A DNA stretch of 64,000 nt, taken from Kluyvera sichuanensis. GTDB lineage: Bacteria; Pseudomonadota; Gammaproteobacteria; Enterobacterales; Enterobacteriaceae. Of this stretch, positions 1-9,499 are shown in pieces. The stretch spans positions 124,001 through 188,000 of the forward strand of contig NZ_JABBJF010000002.1 in NCBI RefSeq assembly GCF_014218705.1, read 5' to 3'. The notes under the pieces were generated by a model. The model was not told the origin of the DNA. It searched no databases and saw only the letters and a list, made by a program, of their open reading frames with translations. Positions within the stretch are counted from its first letter, which is position 1; each line of letters opens with the position of its first letter. A program made the translations under genes and the position numbers.

Positions 1-26
1 CACAACCTGTTTTGAGGAGTGAAGCA

Positions 27-305
27 ATGGGTGATGCATTAGGGCTTATCGAAACCAAAGGTCTGGTGGCCTGCATTGAAGCCGCGGATGCGATGTGTAA
101 AGCCGCCAACGTTGAACTGATTGGCTACGAAAACGTCGGCTCCGGCCTCGTCACCGCGATGGTGAAAGGCGACGTCGGCGCGGTGAAAGCGGCGGTGGAT
201 TCCGGTGTGGAATCGGCGCAGCGCATTGGGGAAGTGGTGACGTCGCTGGTGATTGCGCGTCCACATAACGACATCAACAAAATTGTCATTAAACACAAGG
301 CTTAA
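27..305 (+). CDS. cmcA: BMC-H microcompartment shell protein, copy 1 of a tandem triplet
   Basis: A 92-residue single-domain BMC shell protein that forms the hexameric tiles of the choline-utilisation (GRM2) microcompartment. The fold is recognisable from the [19 protein letters not shown] start, the [17 protein letters not shown] segment and the SLVIARPH end, typical of PduA/EutM/CmcA. I start at the ATG at 27, which has a GAGGAG ribosome site 6 nt upstream; an in-frame upstream start at 12 would add five non-family residues. It is followed 16 nt later by a second, almost identical gene. The window opens just before it, so any upstream cut genes are not visible. The letter symbol follows the published Klebsiella GRM2 naming by position. 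Confidence 0.93.
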   Translation: MGDALGLIETKGLVACIEAADAMCKAANVELIGYENVGSGLVTAMVKGDVGAVKAAVDSGVESAQRIGEVVTSLVIARPHNDINKIVIKHKA

Positions 306-321
306 GGCCAGGAGAACGCAA

Positions 322-606
322 ATGGGTGATGCATTAGGTCTGATTGAAACCAAAGGTCTGGTGGCCTGTATCGAAGCGGCAGATGCGATGTGTAAAGCCG
401 CCAACGTCGAGCTTATCGGCTACGAAAACGTCGGCTCCGGCCTCGTCACCGCGATGGTGAAAGGCGACGTCGGCGCAGTGAAAGCGGCGGTGGATTCCGG
501 CGTGGAATCGGCGCAGCGCATTGGTGAAGTGGTGACCTCGCTGGTTATCGCGCGTCCACATAACGACATCAACAAGATTGTCTCGCACTACAAAATTAGC
601 GAATAA
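322..606 (+). CDS. cmcB: BMC-H microcompartment shell protein, copy 2 of a tandem triplet
   Basis: A 94-residue BMC-H shell tile, near-identical in protein and DNA to the copies on either side; only the C-terminal tail ([10 protein letters not shown]) is distinct. The start is the ATG at 322 with CAGGAGA at about 309-315; the longer frame from 253 merely reads through the end of copy 1. Like its neighbours it should make flat hexamers with a central pore for small metabolites. Copy-specific differences are confined mostly to the ends, which suggests recent duplication or gene conversion. The choice of cmcB as symbol rests on gene order. Confidence 0.92.
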   Translation: MGDALGLIETKGLVACIEAADAMCKAANVELIGYENVGSGLVTAMVKGDVGAVKAAVDSGVESAQRIGEVVTSLVIARPHNDINKIVSHYKISE

Positions 607-617
607 CCGGAGAGAAA

Positions 618-899
618 ATGATGAAAGAAGCGCTTGGTCTGATTGAAACCAAAGGTCTGGTGGCCTGTATCGAAGCGGCAGATGCGATGTGCAAAGCCGC
701 CAACGTCGAGCTTATCGGCTATGAAAACGTCGGCTCCGGCCTCGTCACCGCGATGGTGAAAGGCGACGTCGGCGCGGTTAACGCGGCGGTGGATTCCGGC
801 GTGGAAGCCGCAAAACGCATCGGCGAAGTGGTGACCTCCCGCGTCATCGCCCGCCCGCATAACGACATCGAAAAAATCGCATCGCAGCATAAAGCATGA
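618..899 (+). CDS. cmcC: BMC-H microcompartment shell protein, copy 3 of a tandem triplet
   Basis: A 93-residue BMC-H shell protein starting at tandem ATG codons (618 and 621) behind CCGGAGAG. It has the same central block as the two genes before it, with small changes ([16 protein letters not shown] and [13 protein letters not shown]) and its own tail. It belongs to the same operon as the preceding shell genes and lies 53 nt before the aldehyde dehydrogenase. Expected to co-assemble with the other BMC-H paralogues in the choline microcompartment shell. Confidence 0.92.
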   Translation: MMKEALGLIETKGLVACIEAADAMCKAANVELIGYENVGSGLVTAMVKGDVGAVNAAVDSGVEAAKRIGEVVTSRVIARPHNDIEKIASQHKA

Positions 900-952
900 C
901 CTGACCGGGCACGCCCCGTCTGCACTCTTTTCGTCTGATGAAGGATAGACTC

Positions 953-2551
953 ATGATTGAACTGGATACCGATTTGCTCTCTCGCCAGAACGCACGAGAA
1001 CTGGTGCGCAACGCCAAAAAAGCGCAAGCGGTAATGGCCACCTTTTCGCAGCAGCAAATCGACGCCATCGTGAAAAACGTGGCCCAGGAAGCGGCGCACC
1101 ATGCCGAAGCGCTCGCGAAAATGGCCGCGGAAGAGACCGGCTTCGGCAACTGGCAGGATAAAGTCCTGAAGAACCGTTTTGCCTCGCTGCGCGTTTACGA
1201 CGCCATCAAAGATATGAAGACCGTCGGCATCATTCATGACGATCAACAGAAAAAAGTGATGGACGTGGGCGTGCCGCTCGGCGTTATCTGCGCGCTGGTT
1301 CCCTCAACCAACCCGACCTCAACGGTCATCTACAAAACGCTGATTGCCCTGAAGGCCGGCAACGCCATTATCTTCTCGCCGCATCCGGGCGCACGTCAGT
1401 GCAGCTGGAAAGCGATTGAGATTGTCAAACGCGCGGCAGAAGCGGCGGGCGCACCGGCCGGCATCGTTGACGGCGTGAGCGAACTGACGCTGGAAGCCAC
1501 CTCCGAACTGATGCACAGCAAAGACGTGTCGCTAATCCTGGCGACCGGCGGTGAAGGCATGGTGCGCGCGGTCTACGCTTCCGGTACGCCAACCATCAGC
1601 GGCGGCCCGGGTAACGGCCCGGCGTTTATCGAGCGCAGCGCCGATATTCCTCACGCGGTGAAAGATATCATCACCAGCAAAACCTTCGATAACGGCGTGA
1701 TCTGCGCTTCTGAGCAGTCAATCATCGTCGAAGGCTGTATTTACGATGAAGTACATCGCGAGCTGGAAGCCCAGGGCGCGTACTTTATGAACGAAGGCGA
1801 AGCGGCGAAAATGGCGGCCCTGCTGCTGCGTCCGAACGGCACCATCAACCCGAAAGTCGTCGGCAAAACGGCGCTCTATCTGAGCCAGATGGCTGGCTTC
1901 TGCGTACCGGCCAGCACCCGCGTGCTGATTGCCGAACAGACCACCGTCTCGTCGAAAAACCCCTATTCGCGTGAAAAGCTGTGCCCGGTACTTGGCCTGT
2001 ACGTGGAAGAGGACTGGAAAGCCGCCTGCCATCGCGTGGTGGAGTTGCTGACCAACGAAGGCCTTGGCCATACGCTGGTGATCCACACCCGCAACCAGGA
2101 CGTTATCCGTCAGTTCTGCCTTGAAAAACCGGTTAACCGCATTCTGATCAACACGCCCGCAGCGCTGGGCGGTATCGGCGCGACCACCAACATCACCCCG
2201 GCGCTGACCTTAGGCTGCGGCGCGGTGGGCGGCGGCTCCAGCTCCGATAACGTCGGCCCGATGAACCTGCTCAATATCCGCAAAGTGGGCTACGGCGTGC
2301 GCTCTATCGACGAACTGCGCGCACCAAGCAGCCGCGTGGAACCGCAGCCGACCATCACCAGCCAGCCGGTTGACCCGCGCCGCAGCATCGTTGACGACGC
2401 GCGTTTCACCTCCCCTGCCCCAGCCGCCACCCTCAATACCCACGGCGACAACCGTTTCGCGACGGCAGCCGCCTCAGAGGTAGAAGGTGACATCAGCGAG
2501 CAGAACGTGGAGCGCGTGATCCGTCAGGTGCTTGAGCGTTTAGGCAAGTAA
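953..2551 (+). CDS. cutF: CoA-acylating acetaldehyde dehydrogenase of the choline microcompartment
   Basis: A 532-residue NAD-dependent aldehyde dehydrogenase of the PduP/EutE/AdhE-N class, converting the acetaldehyde made by choline lyase to acetyl-CoA inside the shell. Visible features are the catalytic cysteine in NGVICASEQS (about C251), the GGPGNGPAF glycine-rich stretch and the GGIGATTNITPALTLGCG segment. After a Pro/Ser-rich linker (about residues 455-510) it ends in an amphipathic helix, SEQNVERVIRQVLERLGK, which looks like a C-terminal encapsulation peptide. I prefer the ATG at 953 because AAGGA sits 7 nt upstream; an in-frame ATG at 938 lacks a ribosome site. The product is confident; the cutF symbol follows choline-operon naming as I recall it. 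Confidence 0.93.
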   Translation: MIELDTDLLSRQNARELVRNAKKAQAVMATFSQQQIDAIVKNVAQEAAHHAEALAKMAAEETGFGNWQDKVLKNRFASLRVYDAIKDMKTVGIIHDDQQKKVMDVGVPLGVICALVPSTNPTSTVIYKTLIALKAGNAIIFSPHPGARQCSWKAIEIVKRAAEAAGAPAGIVDGVSELTLEATSELMHSKDVSLILATGGEGMVRAVYASGTPTISGGPGNGPAFIERSADIPHAVKDIITSKTFDNGVICASEQSIIVEGCIYDEVHRELEAQGAYFMNEGEAAKMAALLLRPNGTINPKVVGKTALYLSQMAGFCVPASTRVLIAEQTTVSSKNPYSREKLCPVLGLYVEEDWKAACHRVVELLTNEGLGHTLVIHTRNQDVIRQFCLEKPVNRILINTPAALGGIGATTNITPALTLGCGAVGGGSSSDNVGPMNLLNIRKVGYGVRSIDELRAPSSRVEPQPTITSQPVDPRRSIVDDARFTSPAPAATLNTHGDNRFATAAASEVEGDISEQNVERVIRQVLERLGK

Positions 2552-2577
2552 CGCATTGATATAAGGCGATAAAAACA

Positions 2578-2835
2578 ATGATTCTCGCAAAGGTTACCGG
2601 ACATGTCGTGGCCACACAAAAGAGCGATGAGCTACGGGGCAGCAACCTGCTGCTGATCACTCAACTGGATGACAACCAGCAGCCGATGAAAGACCGCTCC
2701 TGGGTCGCCGTCGATAGCGTCGGCGCGGGGATGCACGACATCGTGTTGGCCGAGGAGTACTTCGCGCTCAACAAAGACCGCTATAAAGCGATGGCGGTGG
2801 TAGCCATTGTCGAGAACGTGTTTCGGGACGCTTAA
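2578..2835 (+). CDS. cmcD: BMC-P (EutN/CcmL-type) pentameric vertex protein
   Basis: An 85-residue EutN/CcmL family protein that caps the pentameric vertices of the microcompartment. Family hallmarks visible are MILAKVTGHVVATQKSDEL at the N-terminus, the LLLITQLDD strand, VAVDSVGAGMHDIVL and the MAVVAIVENV C-terminus. It starts 26 nt after the aldehyde dehydrogenase and is followed within 15 nt by the alcohol dehydrogenase. It is the only vertex protein in the visible part of the locus, so it probably supplies all twelve vertices. Confidence 0.93.
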   Translation: MILAKVTGHVVATQKSDELRGSNLLLITQLDDNQQPMKDRSWVAVDSVGAGMHDIVLAEEYFALNKDRYKAMAVVAIVENVFRDA

Positions 2836-2850
2836 GGAGTGAATAACCCA

Positions 2851-4008
2851 ATGAGTGAATTTTTGCTGAAACCCCGGATCTGCTTCGGCCAGGACGCGCT
2901 GTCAGCCCTGCGTGATGTCAGTGCCCACCAGGCGCTGCTGGTCACCGACCAGGCGATGGTCAAGTTTGGCCTCGCCGCTAGGGTGACGGAGATCCTCGGC
3001 GAGCGCGGCATTGCGCTGCAAATTTGGGATGACGTGGTGGCTGACCCGGACATCGCCACCGTAGTACGCGGCATGAAGTTGATGGACAGCCGCTATCCGG
3101 ATCTGGTGGTCGCCCTGGGCGGCGGTTCGGTGATTGACGCCGCCAAAGCGGTTATTTTCGCCCTGGCGCAAACCCGCCCGGACGCCGGTCGCCAGCGCCC
3201 TTGCTTCGTGGCCATCCCCACCACCAGCGGTACCGGCTCGGAAGTCACCAGCTTTTCGGTGGTGAAGGCTCACGCCGAGAAGCTGGTGCTGGTCGACCCG
3301 TCGCTGCTGCCGGATATCGCCATTCTCGACCCGACGCTGGTGGCGTCGGTGCCGCCGTCCATCACCGCTGATACCGGGATGGACGTGCTGTGCCACGCGC
3401 TGGAGGCTTACGTCTCCCGCGCCGCCAGCGACTTTACCGATGCGCTGGCCGAGAAGGTGGTGCAGCAGGTGTTCCGCTACCTGCCAACCTGCTGGCGCAA
3501 CGGCCAGGATTTGCAGGCGCGGGAGAAAATGCACAACGCCTCCTGTATGGCGGGCATGGCCTTTACCAACGCGTCGCTCGGCATCACCCACAGTCTGGCC
3601 CACGCGCTCGGCGGCGTCTTTCGCGTCCCGCACGGTCGCGCCAACGCCCTGCTGATGGCGCAGGTGGTGGCGTGGAACGCTGACTATCAGGGGCAGTGCG
3701 ATACCGAGGCCGCGCACAAATATGCGCATCTGGCCCGCCTGCTGAGTCTGCCCGCGAGCACCGCCCGCGAAGGCGTCACCAGCCTGCTGGTCGCCATTGA
3801 AGCACTGAAAGATGAAATGACCCTGCCCGCCGGTATTCACGGCACCGGCGTGGACGGCGAGGCATTTGAGCGTCGCTTAGCGGAGATGGTCGGTCAGGCG
3901 CTGCGCGACAGCTGCACCCCCACCAACCCGCGCACGCCGGACGCGCAGGCATTAACCGAACTTTATCGCCAGGCATGGAGCGGCAGCGCCGTTCAGCGCC
4001 ACGGATAA
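2851..4008 (+). CDS. cutO: Iron-containing alcohol dehydrogenase of the choline microcompartment
   Basis: A 385-residue Fe-ADH (PduQ/EutG-like) that reduces acetaldehyde to ethanol and so regenerates NAD+ for the aldehyde dehydrogenase within the compartment. Visible are the NAD-binding [22 protein letters not shown], the metal-binding region [16 protein letters not shown], and the His-rich [22 protein letters not shown] supplying further metal ligands. I start at the ATG at 2851 (AGGAG at 2835-2839); the GTG at 2839 overlaps the ribosome site itself. It lies between the vertex protein and cutC in the operon. Confidence 0.92.
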   Translation: MSEFLLKPRICFGQDALSALRDVSAHQALLVTDQAMVKFGLAARVTEILGERGIALQIWDDVVADPDIATVVRGMKLMDSRYPDLVVALGGGSVIDAAKAVIFALAQTRPDAGRQRPCFVAIPTTSGTGSEVTSFSVVKAHAEKLVLVDPSLLPDIAILDPTLVASVPPSITADTGMDVLCHALEAYVSRAASDFTDALAEKVVQQVFRYLPTCWRNGQDLQAREKMHNASCMAGMAFTNASLGITHSLAHALGGVFRVPHGRANALLMAQVVAWNADYQGQCDTEAAHKYAHLARLLSLPASTAREGVTSLLVAIEALKDEMTLPAGIHGTGVDGEAFERRLAEMVGQALRDSCTPTNPRTPDAQALTELYRQAWSGSAVQRHG

Positions 4009-4030
4009 CAAGAACGAGAGGATCTTACCT

Positions 4031-7000
4031 ATGGCACACTACAGCTTAACGCCGCGCGTCAAAGTGCTGGCTGAACGTTTACTGGCCAACGCCAGCACCC
4101 TGTGCACCGAACACGCGACCGTGCTGAACGGGCTGGACGGCGATATCGCTGGCGTTCCCGCCGCCGTCAAACCGGCGCGCCGCTTCTATGAACTGATGCG
4201 TCAGCTGCCGCTCACCATCAGCGCCGATGAGCTGATCGTCGGTAACCAGACCCGCAAGCCGCACGGCGCGATTTTCCATGATGAAGCCGCCGCGCGTCGC
4301 CCATCGGCGTTCCAGTTCCTCAATCTGAACAGCGACCTCGACTCCCCGGACTACAAGCTGGTGGTCGAGAAAGGCGTGCTGGCGATTAAACACCAGCTGG
4401 AAGAGAAAACCCGTACGCTCGGCAGCGCCGTCAGCCGTAGCGGCATGGACGAAGTGAACGGCTGCCGCGCCGCGATTTACGCCTGTGACGCCCTGATGGC
4501 GCTGGCACAAAATCTCGCCCACAGCGCCGAGCAGTTGGCCGCCGCTGAAACCAACGCGTATCGCAAAGCCGAGCTGTTAGACAGCGTCGCGATTCTGCAC
4601 CACGTTCCGGCCCATCCGGCGCGCAGTTTTAAAGAGGCCTGTCAGGCATTCTATTTGTTCCAGCTGGCGCTGCAGCTCGATAACGGCAGCTACGCGGTTA
4701 ACCCGGAAGGCGCCGACAAAGCCCTGCTGCCGTACTACCAGCACGATATTGCCAACGGCGCGCTGACCGACGCTCAGGCGTATGAAATCGTTGAGTCGCT
4801 GTGGTTTAAGCTCGCAGAATTAAGCGAAGTCCGCGCCGCCAGCGCGATTGACGGCTACCCGATGTTCGATGCCCTGCTGCACGGCGCGAGCCTTGAAAAC
4901 GCGAACATCAACGCCCTGTCTGAGATGTTCCTGAGTGCCCAGCACAACCTCAGCGCACTGCATCTGCCGGTGCGTCTGTTCAGCGGCAAGCAGCCCGTTT
5001 CCGCTGCACCGTTCGCCAACTGCAGTGAAACCACCACGGCGGAAGGGCTGACCCCGCGCATGCAGCGCCTGCGCAACCACTACCTGACCGTGCGCCCAAG
5101 CGTCTCCATCTACCGCGCGCTGGCCTTTACCGAAGTGGTGAAAGCCAACCCTGGGATGCCGACCATTCTGCTGCGCGCCAAAGCGTTCCGCCACGCCTGT
5201 GAAACCGCGCCGATTCTGATTCAGGACGATGAACTGATCGTCGGCCATCCGTGTGGCAAACCGCGCGCCGGGGCCTTCTCGCCGGATATTGCCTGGCGCT
5301 GGGTACGCGACGAACTCGACACCATGAGCACCCGTCCGCAGGATCCGTTTGAGATCAGCGAAGAAGATAAAAAGACCATCCGCGAAGAGATCGTGCCGTT
5401 CTGGGAAGGCCGTTCCCTCGATGAGATCTGCGAAGCGCAGTACCGCGAGGCGGGCGTCTGGTCCTTCAGCGGCGAAACCTTCGTCAGCGACCTCTCCTAC
5501 CACCAGATCAACGGCGGCGGCGATACCTGTCCGGGCTACGACGTGCTGCTGTTCACCAAAGGGATGAACGGCATCAAAGCCGATGCCGAGGCGAACCTGG
5601 CAACGCTGAGCATGGAAAACCCGGAAGACATCGACCGTATTTACTACTACAAAGCGGCGATTGAAACCTGCGAAGGGGTAGTGAGCTACGCCCACCGTAT
5701 CGCTGCCCGCGCCCGCGAACTGGCCGCCGTTGAGCAGAATGCCCAGCGTCGCGCTGAACTGCTGACCATCGCCGAAGTGAACCAGAACGTGCCGGCAAAC
5801 CCGCCGAAAACCCTGCAGGAAGCGCTGCAAAGTATCTGGACCGTCGAATCGTTGTTTGAAATCGAAGAGAACCAGACCGGGCTGTCGCTGGGCCGCGTTG
5901 ACCAATACTGCTACCCGATGTTCGAAGCCGATATCCGCGAAGGCCGTCTGACTCACGATGCCGCGCTGGAATTGTTGCAGGCATTTATCATCAAATGCGC
6001 CGAACTGATGTGGATGTCCAGCGAACTGGGGGCGAAGTACTTCGCGGGCTACCAGCCGTTTATCAACCTGACCGTTGGCGGCCAGAAGCGTTCCGGCGGC
6101 GATGCCTGTAACGACCTGACCTATCTGATCATGGACGCCGTGCGCTTTGTGAAGGTTTACCAGCCGTCGCTGGCCTGCCGTATTCATAACCAGTCACCGC
6201 AAAAGTACATGGAAAAAATCGTCGACGTGGTGAAAGCGGGTATGGGCTTCCCGGCCTGTCACTTCGATGACTCCCACATCAAGATGATGCTGCGCAAAGG
6301 CTTCGACTTCGAAGACGCGCGTGACTACTGCCTGATGGGCTGCGTGGAACCGCAGAAATCCGGCCGCATCTACCAGTGGACCTCCACCGGCTACACCCAA
6401 TGGCCAATCGCCATTGAGTTCGTCTTAAACCGTGGCCGCATGGTGCTGTTCGATAGCTATCAGGGGCTGGATACCGGTGACCTGCGCGACCTGCACACCT
6501 TCGAGGCGTTCGACGCAGCGGTGAAACAGCAGATTGCCCACATCGTGCGCCTGTCGGCGATTGGTACGGTGATCAGCCAACGCGTGCACCGCGACGTAGC
6601 GCCGAAGCCGCTGATGTCGCTGCTGGTCGAAGGCTGCATGGAAAAAGGCAAAGACGTGGCCGCCGGTGGCGCGATGGTCAACCACGGTCCGGGGCTGATT
6701 TTCTCCGGTCTGGCGACCTACGTCGACTCGATGGCCGCTATCCGCAAGCTGGTGTTCGAAGATAAGAAATACACCCTTGAACAGATGCGCGATGCGATGC
6801 TGGCGAACTTTGAAGGCTTTGAAGGGCTGCGCCGCGACTGCCTGAACGCACCGAAGTACGGCAATGACGATAACTACGTTGACCAGTACGCGCTGGACAT
6901 TACCGAGTGGACCGAGCGCGAGTGCCGCAAGTACAAAATGCTCTACTCCACCCTGAGCCACGGCACGCTCTCTATCTCCAACAACACGCCAATCGGCGAG

Positions 7001-7417
7001 CTGACCAACGCCACGCCGAACGGGCGTCTGGCTTGGATGCCGCTCTCCGACGGCATCAGCCCAACCCAGGGCGCGGACAAACATGGCCCAACCGCCATCA
7101 TCAAGTCGGTCAGCAAGATGAACGTGGAAACCATGAACATCGGCATGGTGCACAACTTCAAGTTCCTCAAAGGGCTGCTTGATACCCCGGAAGGCCGCCA
7201 CGGGCTTATCACCCTGCTGCGTACCGCGTCAATTCTCGGCAACGGCCAGATGCAGTTCAGCTACGTCGATAACGAAGTGCTGAAGAAAGCCCAGCTGGAG
7301 CCGGAAAAATACCGCGACCTGATCGTGCGCGTGGCGGGCTACAGCGCCTACTTCGTTGAGCTGTGCAAAGAGGTACAGGACGAGATCATCAGCCGTACGG
7401 TGATTGAGAAGTTCTGA
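4031..7417 (+). CDS. cutC: Choline trimethylamine-lyase, long (type II) form
   Basis: A 1128-residue glycyl-radical enzyme that cleaves choline to trimethylamine and acetaldehyde. The catalytic centre shows the GCVEP motif with cysteine 771 and glutamate 773, and the C-terminal glycyl-radical loop RVAGYSAYF has its glycine at residue 1103. The core enzyme, as in Desulfovibrio, is roughly 850 residues; here about 280-320 extra N-terminal residues precede it, as is known for Klebsiella and E. coli type II loci. The extension repeats the N-terminal motif of the core ([17 protein letters not shown] near residue 70, [17 protein letters not shown] near 400), so it looks like a partial duplication of the PFL fold. 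It has been linked to encapsulation. It needs CutD, encoded immediately downstream, for activation. Confidence 0.97.
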   Translation: MAHYSLTPRVKVLAERLLANASTLCTEHATVLNGLDGDIAGVPAAVKPARRFYELMRQLPLTISADELIVGNQTRKPHGAIFHDEAAARRPSAFQFLNLNSDLDSPDYKLVVEKGVLAIKHQLEEKTRTLGSAVSRSGMDEVNGCRAAIYACDALMALAQNLAHSAEQLAAAETNAYRKAELLDSVAILHHVPAHPARSFKEACQAFYLFQLALQLDNGSYAVNPEGADKALLPYYQHDIANGALTDAQAYEIVESLWFKLAELSEVRAASAIDGYPMFDALLHGASLENANINALSEMFLSAQHNLSALHLPVRLFSGKQPVSAAPFANCSETTTAEGLTPRMQRLRNHYLTVRPSVSIYRALAFTEVVKANPGMPTILLRAKAFRHACETAPILIQDDELIVGHPCGKPRAGAFSPDIAWRWVRDELDTMSTRPQDPFEISEEDKKTIREEIVPFWEGRSLDEICEAQYREAGVWSFSGETFVSDLSYHQINGGGDTCPGYDVLLFTKGMNGIKADAEANLATLSMENPEDIDRIYYYKAAIETCEGVVSYAHRIAARARELAAVEQNAQRRAELLTIAEVNQNVPANPPKTLQEALQSIWTVESLFEIEENQTGLSLGRVDQYCYPMFEADIREGRLTHDAALELLQAFIIKCAELMWMSSELGAKYFAGYQPFINLTVGGQKRSGGDACNDLTYLIMDAVRFVKVYQPSLACRIHNQSPQKYMEKIVDVVKAGMGFPACHFDDSHIKMMLRKGFDFEDARDYCLMGCVEPQKSGRIYQWTSTGYTQWPIAIEFVLNRGRMVLFDSYQGLDTGDLRDLHTFEAFDAAVKQQIAHIVRLSAIGTVISQRVHRDVAPKPLMSLLVEGCMEKGKDVAAGGAMVNHGPGLIFSGLATYVDSMAAIRKLVFEDKKYTLEQMRDAMLANFEGFEGLRRDCLNAPKYGNDDNYVDQYALDITEWTERECRKYKMLYSTLSHGTLSISNNTPIGELTNATPNGRLAWMPLSDGISPTQGADKHGPTAIIKSVSKMNVETMNIGMVHNFKFLKGLLDTPEGRHGLITLLRTASILGNGQMQFSYVDNEVLKKAQLEPEKYRDLIVRVAGYSAYFVELCKEVQDEIISRTVIEKF

Positions 7418-7471
7418 TGTAACGGAACGTATGAGGACAAGGACGTCCAGAATTTTCAGGAGGCAAGCGTG

Positions 7472-8419
7472 ATGGGCAATACGCAGGAATTAACGGGTCG
7501 AATTTTTAATATTCAGAAGTATTCGATCTATGACGGAGACGGCATTCGCACGCTGGTGTTTTTTAAGGGCTGCAACATTCTCTGCCCATGGTGCGCCAAC
7601 CCGGAAGGGTTAAGCAGCCAGTTTCAGGTGATGTTCTCTCAGGACAAGTGCATTAACTGCGGCGACTGCGTGAACGTCTGCCCGGCGGGCATTCACTACC
7701 GCGCGGAAGAAAACGGCGAAATGAAGCATTTCGTCAACCGCAATAAAGACTGTATCGGTTGCCGCAAATGTGAAGAGATTTGCACCCAGAACGCGCTGGA
7801 TATCATGGGCAAAGATGTCACCGTCAGCGAGCTGATGGAGGTCATCATGCAGGACTACGACTTCTATATCTCCTCCGGCGGCGGCGTGACCATCGGCGGC
7901 GGCGAGATGAGCCTGCAGACCGATTTTGCCGTCGCCCTGTTTAGCGAATGCAAAAAAATGATGCTCAACACCGCCGTCGAAACCCAGGGCACCACCCCGC
8001 TGGCGAACTACCAGAAGCTGGCGCCGGTCACCGACACTTTCTTATTCGATATCAAGCAGATCGACAGCGATCACCACAAAACGCTGTTCGGCATCGGTAA
8101 CGAAGGGGTACGCCGCAACCTCGAATGGCTGGTCGATTCCGGCGCGAACGTGATTATCCGCATGCCGCTGGTGCGCGGCTACAACGATTCGTGGGAAGCG
8201 ATCACCGGGGCTATCGATTACGTACAGAAACTGGCGAAGCGCGGCAACATCCGCCGCATCGATATGCTGCCGTACCACCAGCTGGGACGCAAAAAATACG
8301 AACGTCTGGAGATGCCCTACCCGATTCTTCAGGACCCGTCGTACAGCGTGGAAGAGCTGAACCAGCTGGAGGCCTTTTTCGCCGGATTTGATTTTGATAT
8401 TCGCTTAGTACGTCACTAA
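7472..8419 (+). CDS. cutD: CutC-activating radical SAM enzyme
   Basis: A 315-residue glycyl-radical-enzyme activase that uses S-adenosylmethionine to install the glycyl radical on CutC. The radical-SAM CxxxCxxC motif is seen as C34-NIL-C38-PW-C41 after GDGIRTLVFFKG, followed by two ferredoxin-like cluster motifs (CINCGDCVNVCP and CIGCRKCEEICT) and the SAM-binding SSGGGVTIGGGE. The ATG at 7472 has CAGGAGG 8 nt upstream; a GTG directly before it is less likely. It follows cutC by 54 nt and precedes cmcE by 11-12 nt in the same operon. Confidence 0.96.
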   Translation: MGNTQELTGRIFNIQKYSIYDGDGIRTLVFFKGCNILCPWCANPEGLSSQFQVMFSQDKCINCGDCVNVCPAGIHYRAEENGEMKHFVNRNKDCIGCRKCEEICTQNALDIMGKDVTVSELMEVIMQDYDFYISSGGGVTIGGGEMSLQTDFAVALFSECKKMMLNTAVETQGTTPLANYQKLAPVTDTFLFDIKQIDSDHHKTLFGIGNEGVRRNLEWLVDSGANVIIRMPLVRGYNDSWEAITGAIDYVQKLAKRGNIRRIDMLPYHQLGRKKYERLEMPYPILQDPSYSVEELNQLEAFFAGFDFDIRLVRH

Positions 8420-8430
8420 AGGAGCCGAGA

Positions 8431-8871
8431 ATGAAAAGTTTAGGCGTCATTGAAACACGAGGATGGGTCGCCGCTATCCAGGCCGTCGACGCCGCCTGTA
8501 AAGCCGCAGGCGTCACCTGCATCGGCTATCGCAAGGTGGGGTCGGGGCTGGTGAGCGTCTGCTTTGAAGGAGAGATCAGCGCCATCCACGCCGCTATCGA
8601 ACGCGGCGTGGAGGTGGTTAAGGCGACGAATCTGCCGGTTAATTCACTGGTCATCGCTCGTCCGGAACGCTGCATTGTGGAAGCGCTGAGCACCCTCAAA
8701 GGGCATCCACCGAGGGTGCAGACCGAGCCCGCTGCGCCGACGAAACCGGTCGAGCCCGTTAAACCGGTTATCGAACCGCCGGTGGACGTCGCTGAACCGG
8801 AAGCACCCGCCGCACCAGCCCCGGTTGTGGAAGAGAAAAACGCCGCGCATAAGAAAGGGAAAAAGGCATGA
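8431..8871 (+). CDS. cmcE: BMC-H shell protein with Pro/Ala/Glu-rich C-terminal extension
   Basis: A 146-residue shell protein with an N-terminal BMC domain (about 1-90: SLGVIETRGWVAAIQAVDAA, VGSGLVSVCFEGEISAIHAA, NSLVIARP) that is clearly diverged from the tandem triplet. It is followed by about 50 residues rich in Pro, Val, Glu and Ala ending in a basic tail (KKGKKA). Such tails are known in PduK/EutK-like and CmcE shell proteins and may bind cargo or other partners. Its stop overlaps the start of the next gene (ATGA at 8868), indicating translational coupling with the phosphotransacylase. Confidence 0.92.
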   Translation: MKSLGVIETRGWVAAIQAVDAACKAAGVTCIGYRKVGSGLVSVCFEGEISAIHAAIERGVEVVKATNLPVNSLVIARPERCIVEALSTLKGHPPRVQTEPAAPTKPVEPVKPVIEPPVDVAEPEAPAAPAPVVEEKNAAHKKGKKA

Positions 8872-9488
8872 TTGACACCCTGCTACAGGAAAAAATCAGC
8901 GCCCGACTGCACGAGGCTACGCCCGCCATCCCGGTGGGCGTCTCTAACCGCCACGTTCATCTGTCGCAACAGGATGTCGAAGCGCTGTTCGGCAAAGGCT
9001 ATGCGCTAACGCCGTTTAAGCCGCTGCGCCAGCCGGGGCAGTTTGCCGCCGAGGAGTGCGTCACCGTGGTCGGGCCGAAAGGCTCGCTGGCTCAGGTTCG
9101 CGTGCTCGGCCCTACCCGGCCGATCACGCAGCTGGAAGTCTCCCGCGCCGACTGCTTCGCGCTGGGAATCAAAGCCCCGGTGCGGGAATCCGGCCAGCTA
9201 GAGAACGCGGGTGATGCGCTGCTGGTGGGGCCAAAAGGCCACGTTGAGCTGCACTCGCAGGTGATCTGCGCCTGGCGGCATATTCATATGTCGCCGCAGG
9301 ATGCCCGTGCGCTTAACGTTCGCAACGGCCAGAAGGTCAGCGTTCGCAGCCATGGAGAACGACAGCTTACCTTCGATGAAGTGGTGGTGCGCGTGCGTGA
9401 CGATTTCGCCCTTGAGTTCCATATCGACACCGAAGAGGCCAACGCTGCCGGGCTGAAGAACGGCGCGCCGGTCACGCTGATAGGCTAA
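8868..9488 (+). CDS. cutH: PduL-type phosphate acyltransferase of the choline microcompartment
   Basis: A 206-residue phosphotransacylase converting acetyl-CoA and phosphate to acetyl-phosphate and recycling CoA inside the shell. The two PduL half-domains are visible with their metal-binding His motifs: VSNRHVHLS near residue 27 and WRHIHMS near residue 140; a further EFHIDTEEAN lies near the C-terminus. The first 16 residues (MIDTLLQEKISARLHE) form an amphipathic helix that resembles an encapsulation peptide. Translation is coupled to cmcE by a 4-nt overlap. The symbol follows choline-locus usage; pduL-like is the safer family name. Confidence 0.88.
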   Translation: MIDTLLQEKISARLHEATPAIPVGVSNRHVHLSQQDVEALFGKGYALTPFKPLRQPGQFAAEECVTVVGPKGSLAQVRVLGPTRPITQLEVSRADCFALGIKAPVRESGQLENAGDALLVGPKGHVELHSQVICAWRHIHMSPQDARALNVRNGQKVSVRSHGERQLTFDEVVVRVRDDFALEFHIDTEEANAAGLKNGAPVTLIG

Positions 9489-9499
9489 AGGAGCGGCTG

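Noticed and set aside
4820-6187. 455-codon open frame on the minus strand inside cutC
   Set aside because: It is antisense to the well-conserved cutC core, has no ribosome site or recognisable domain, and is explained by the high-GC codon bias of cutC.
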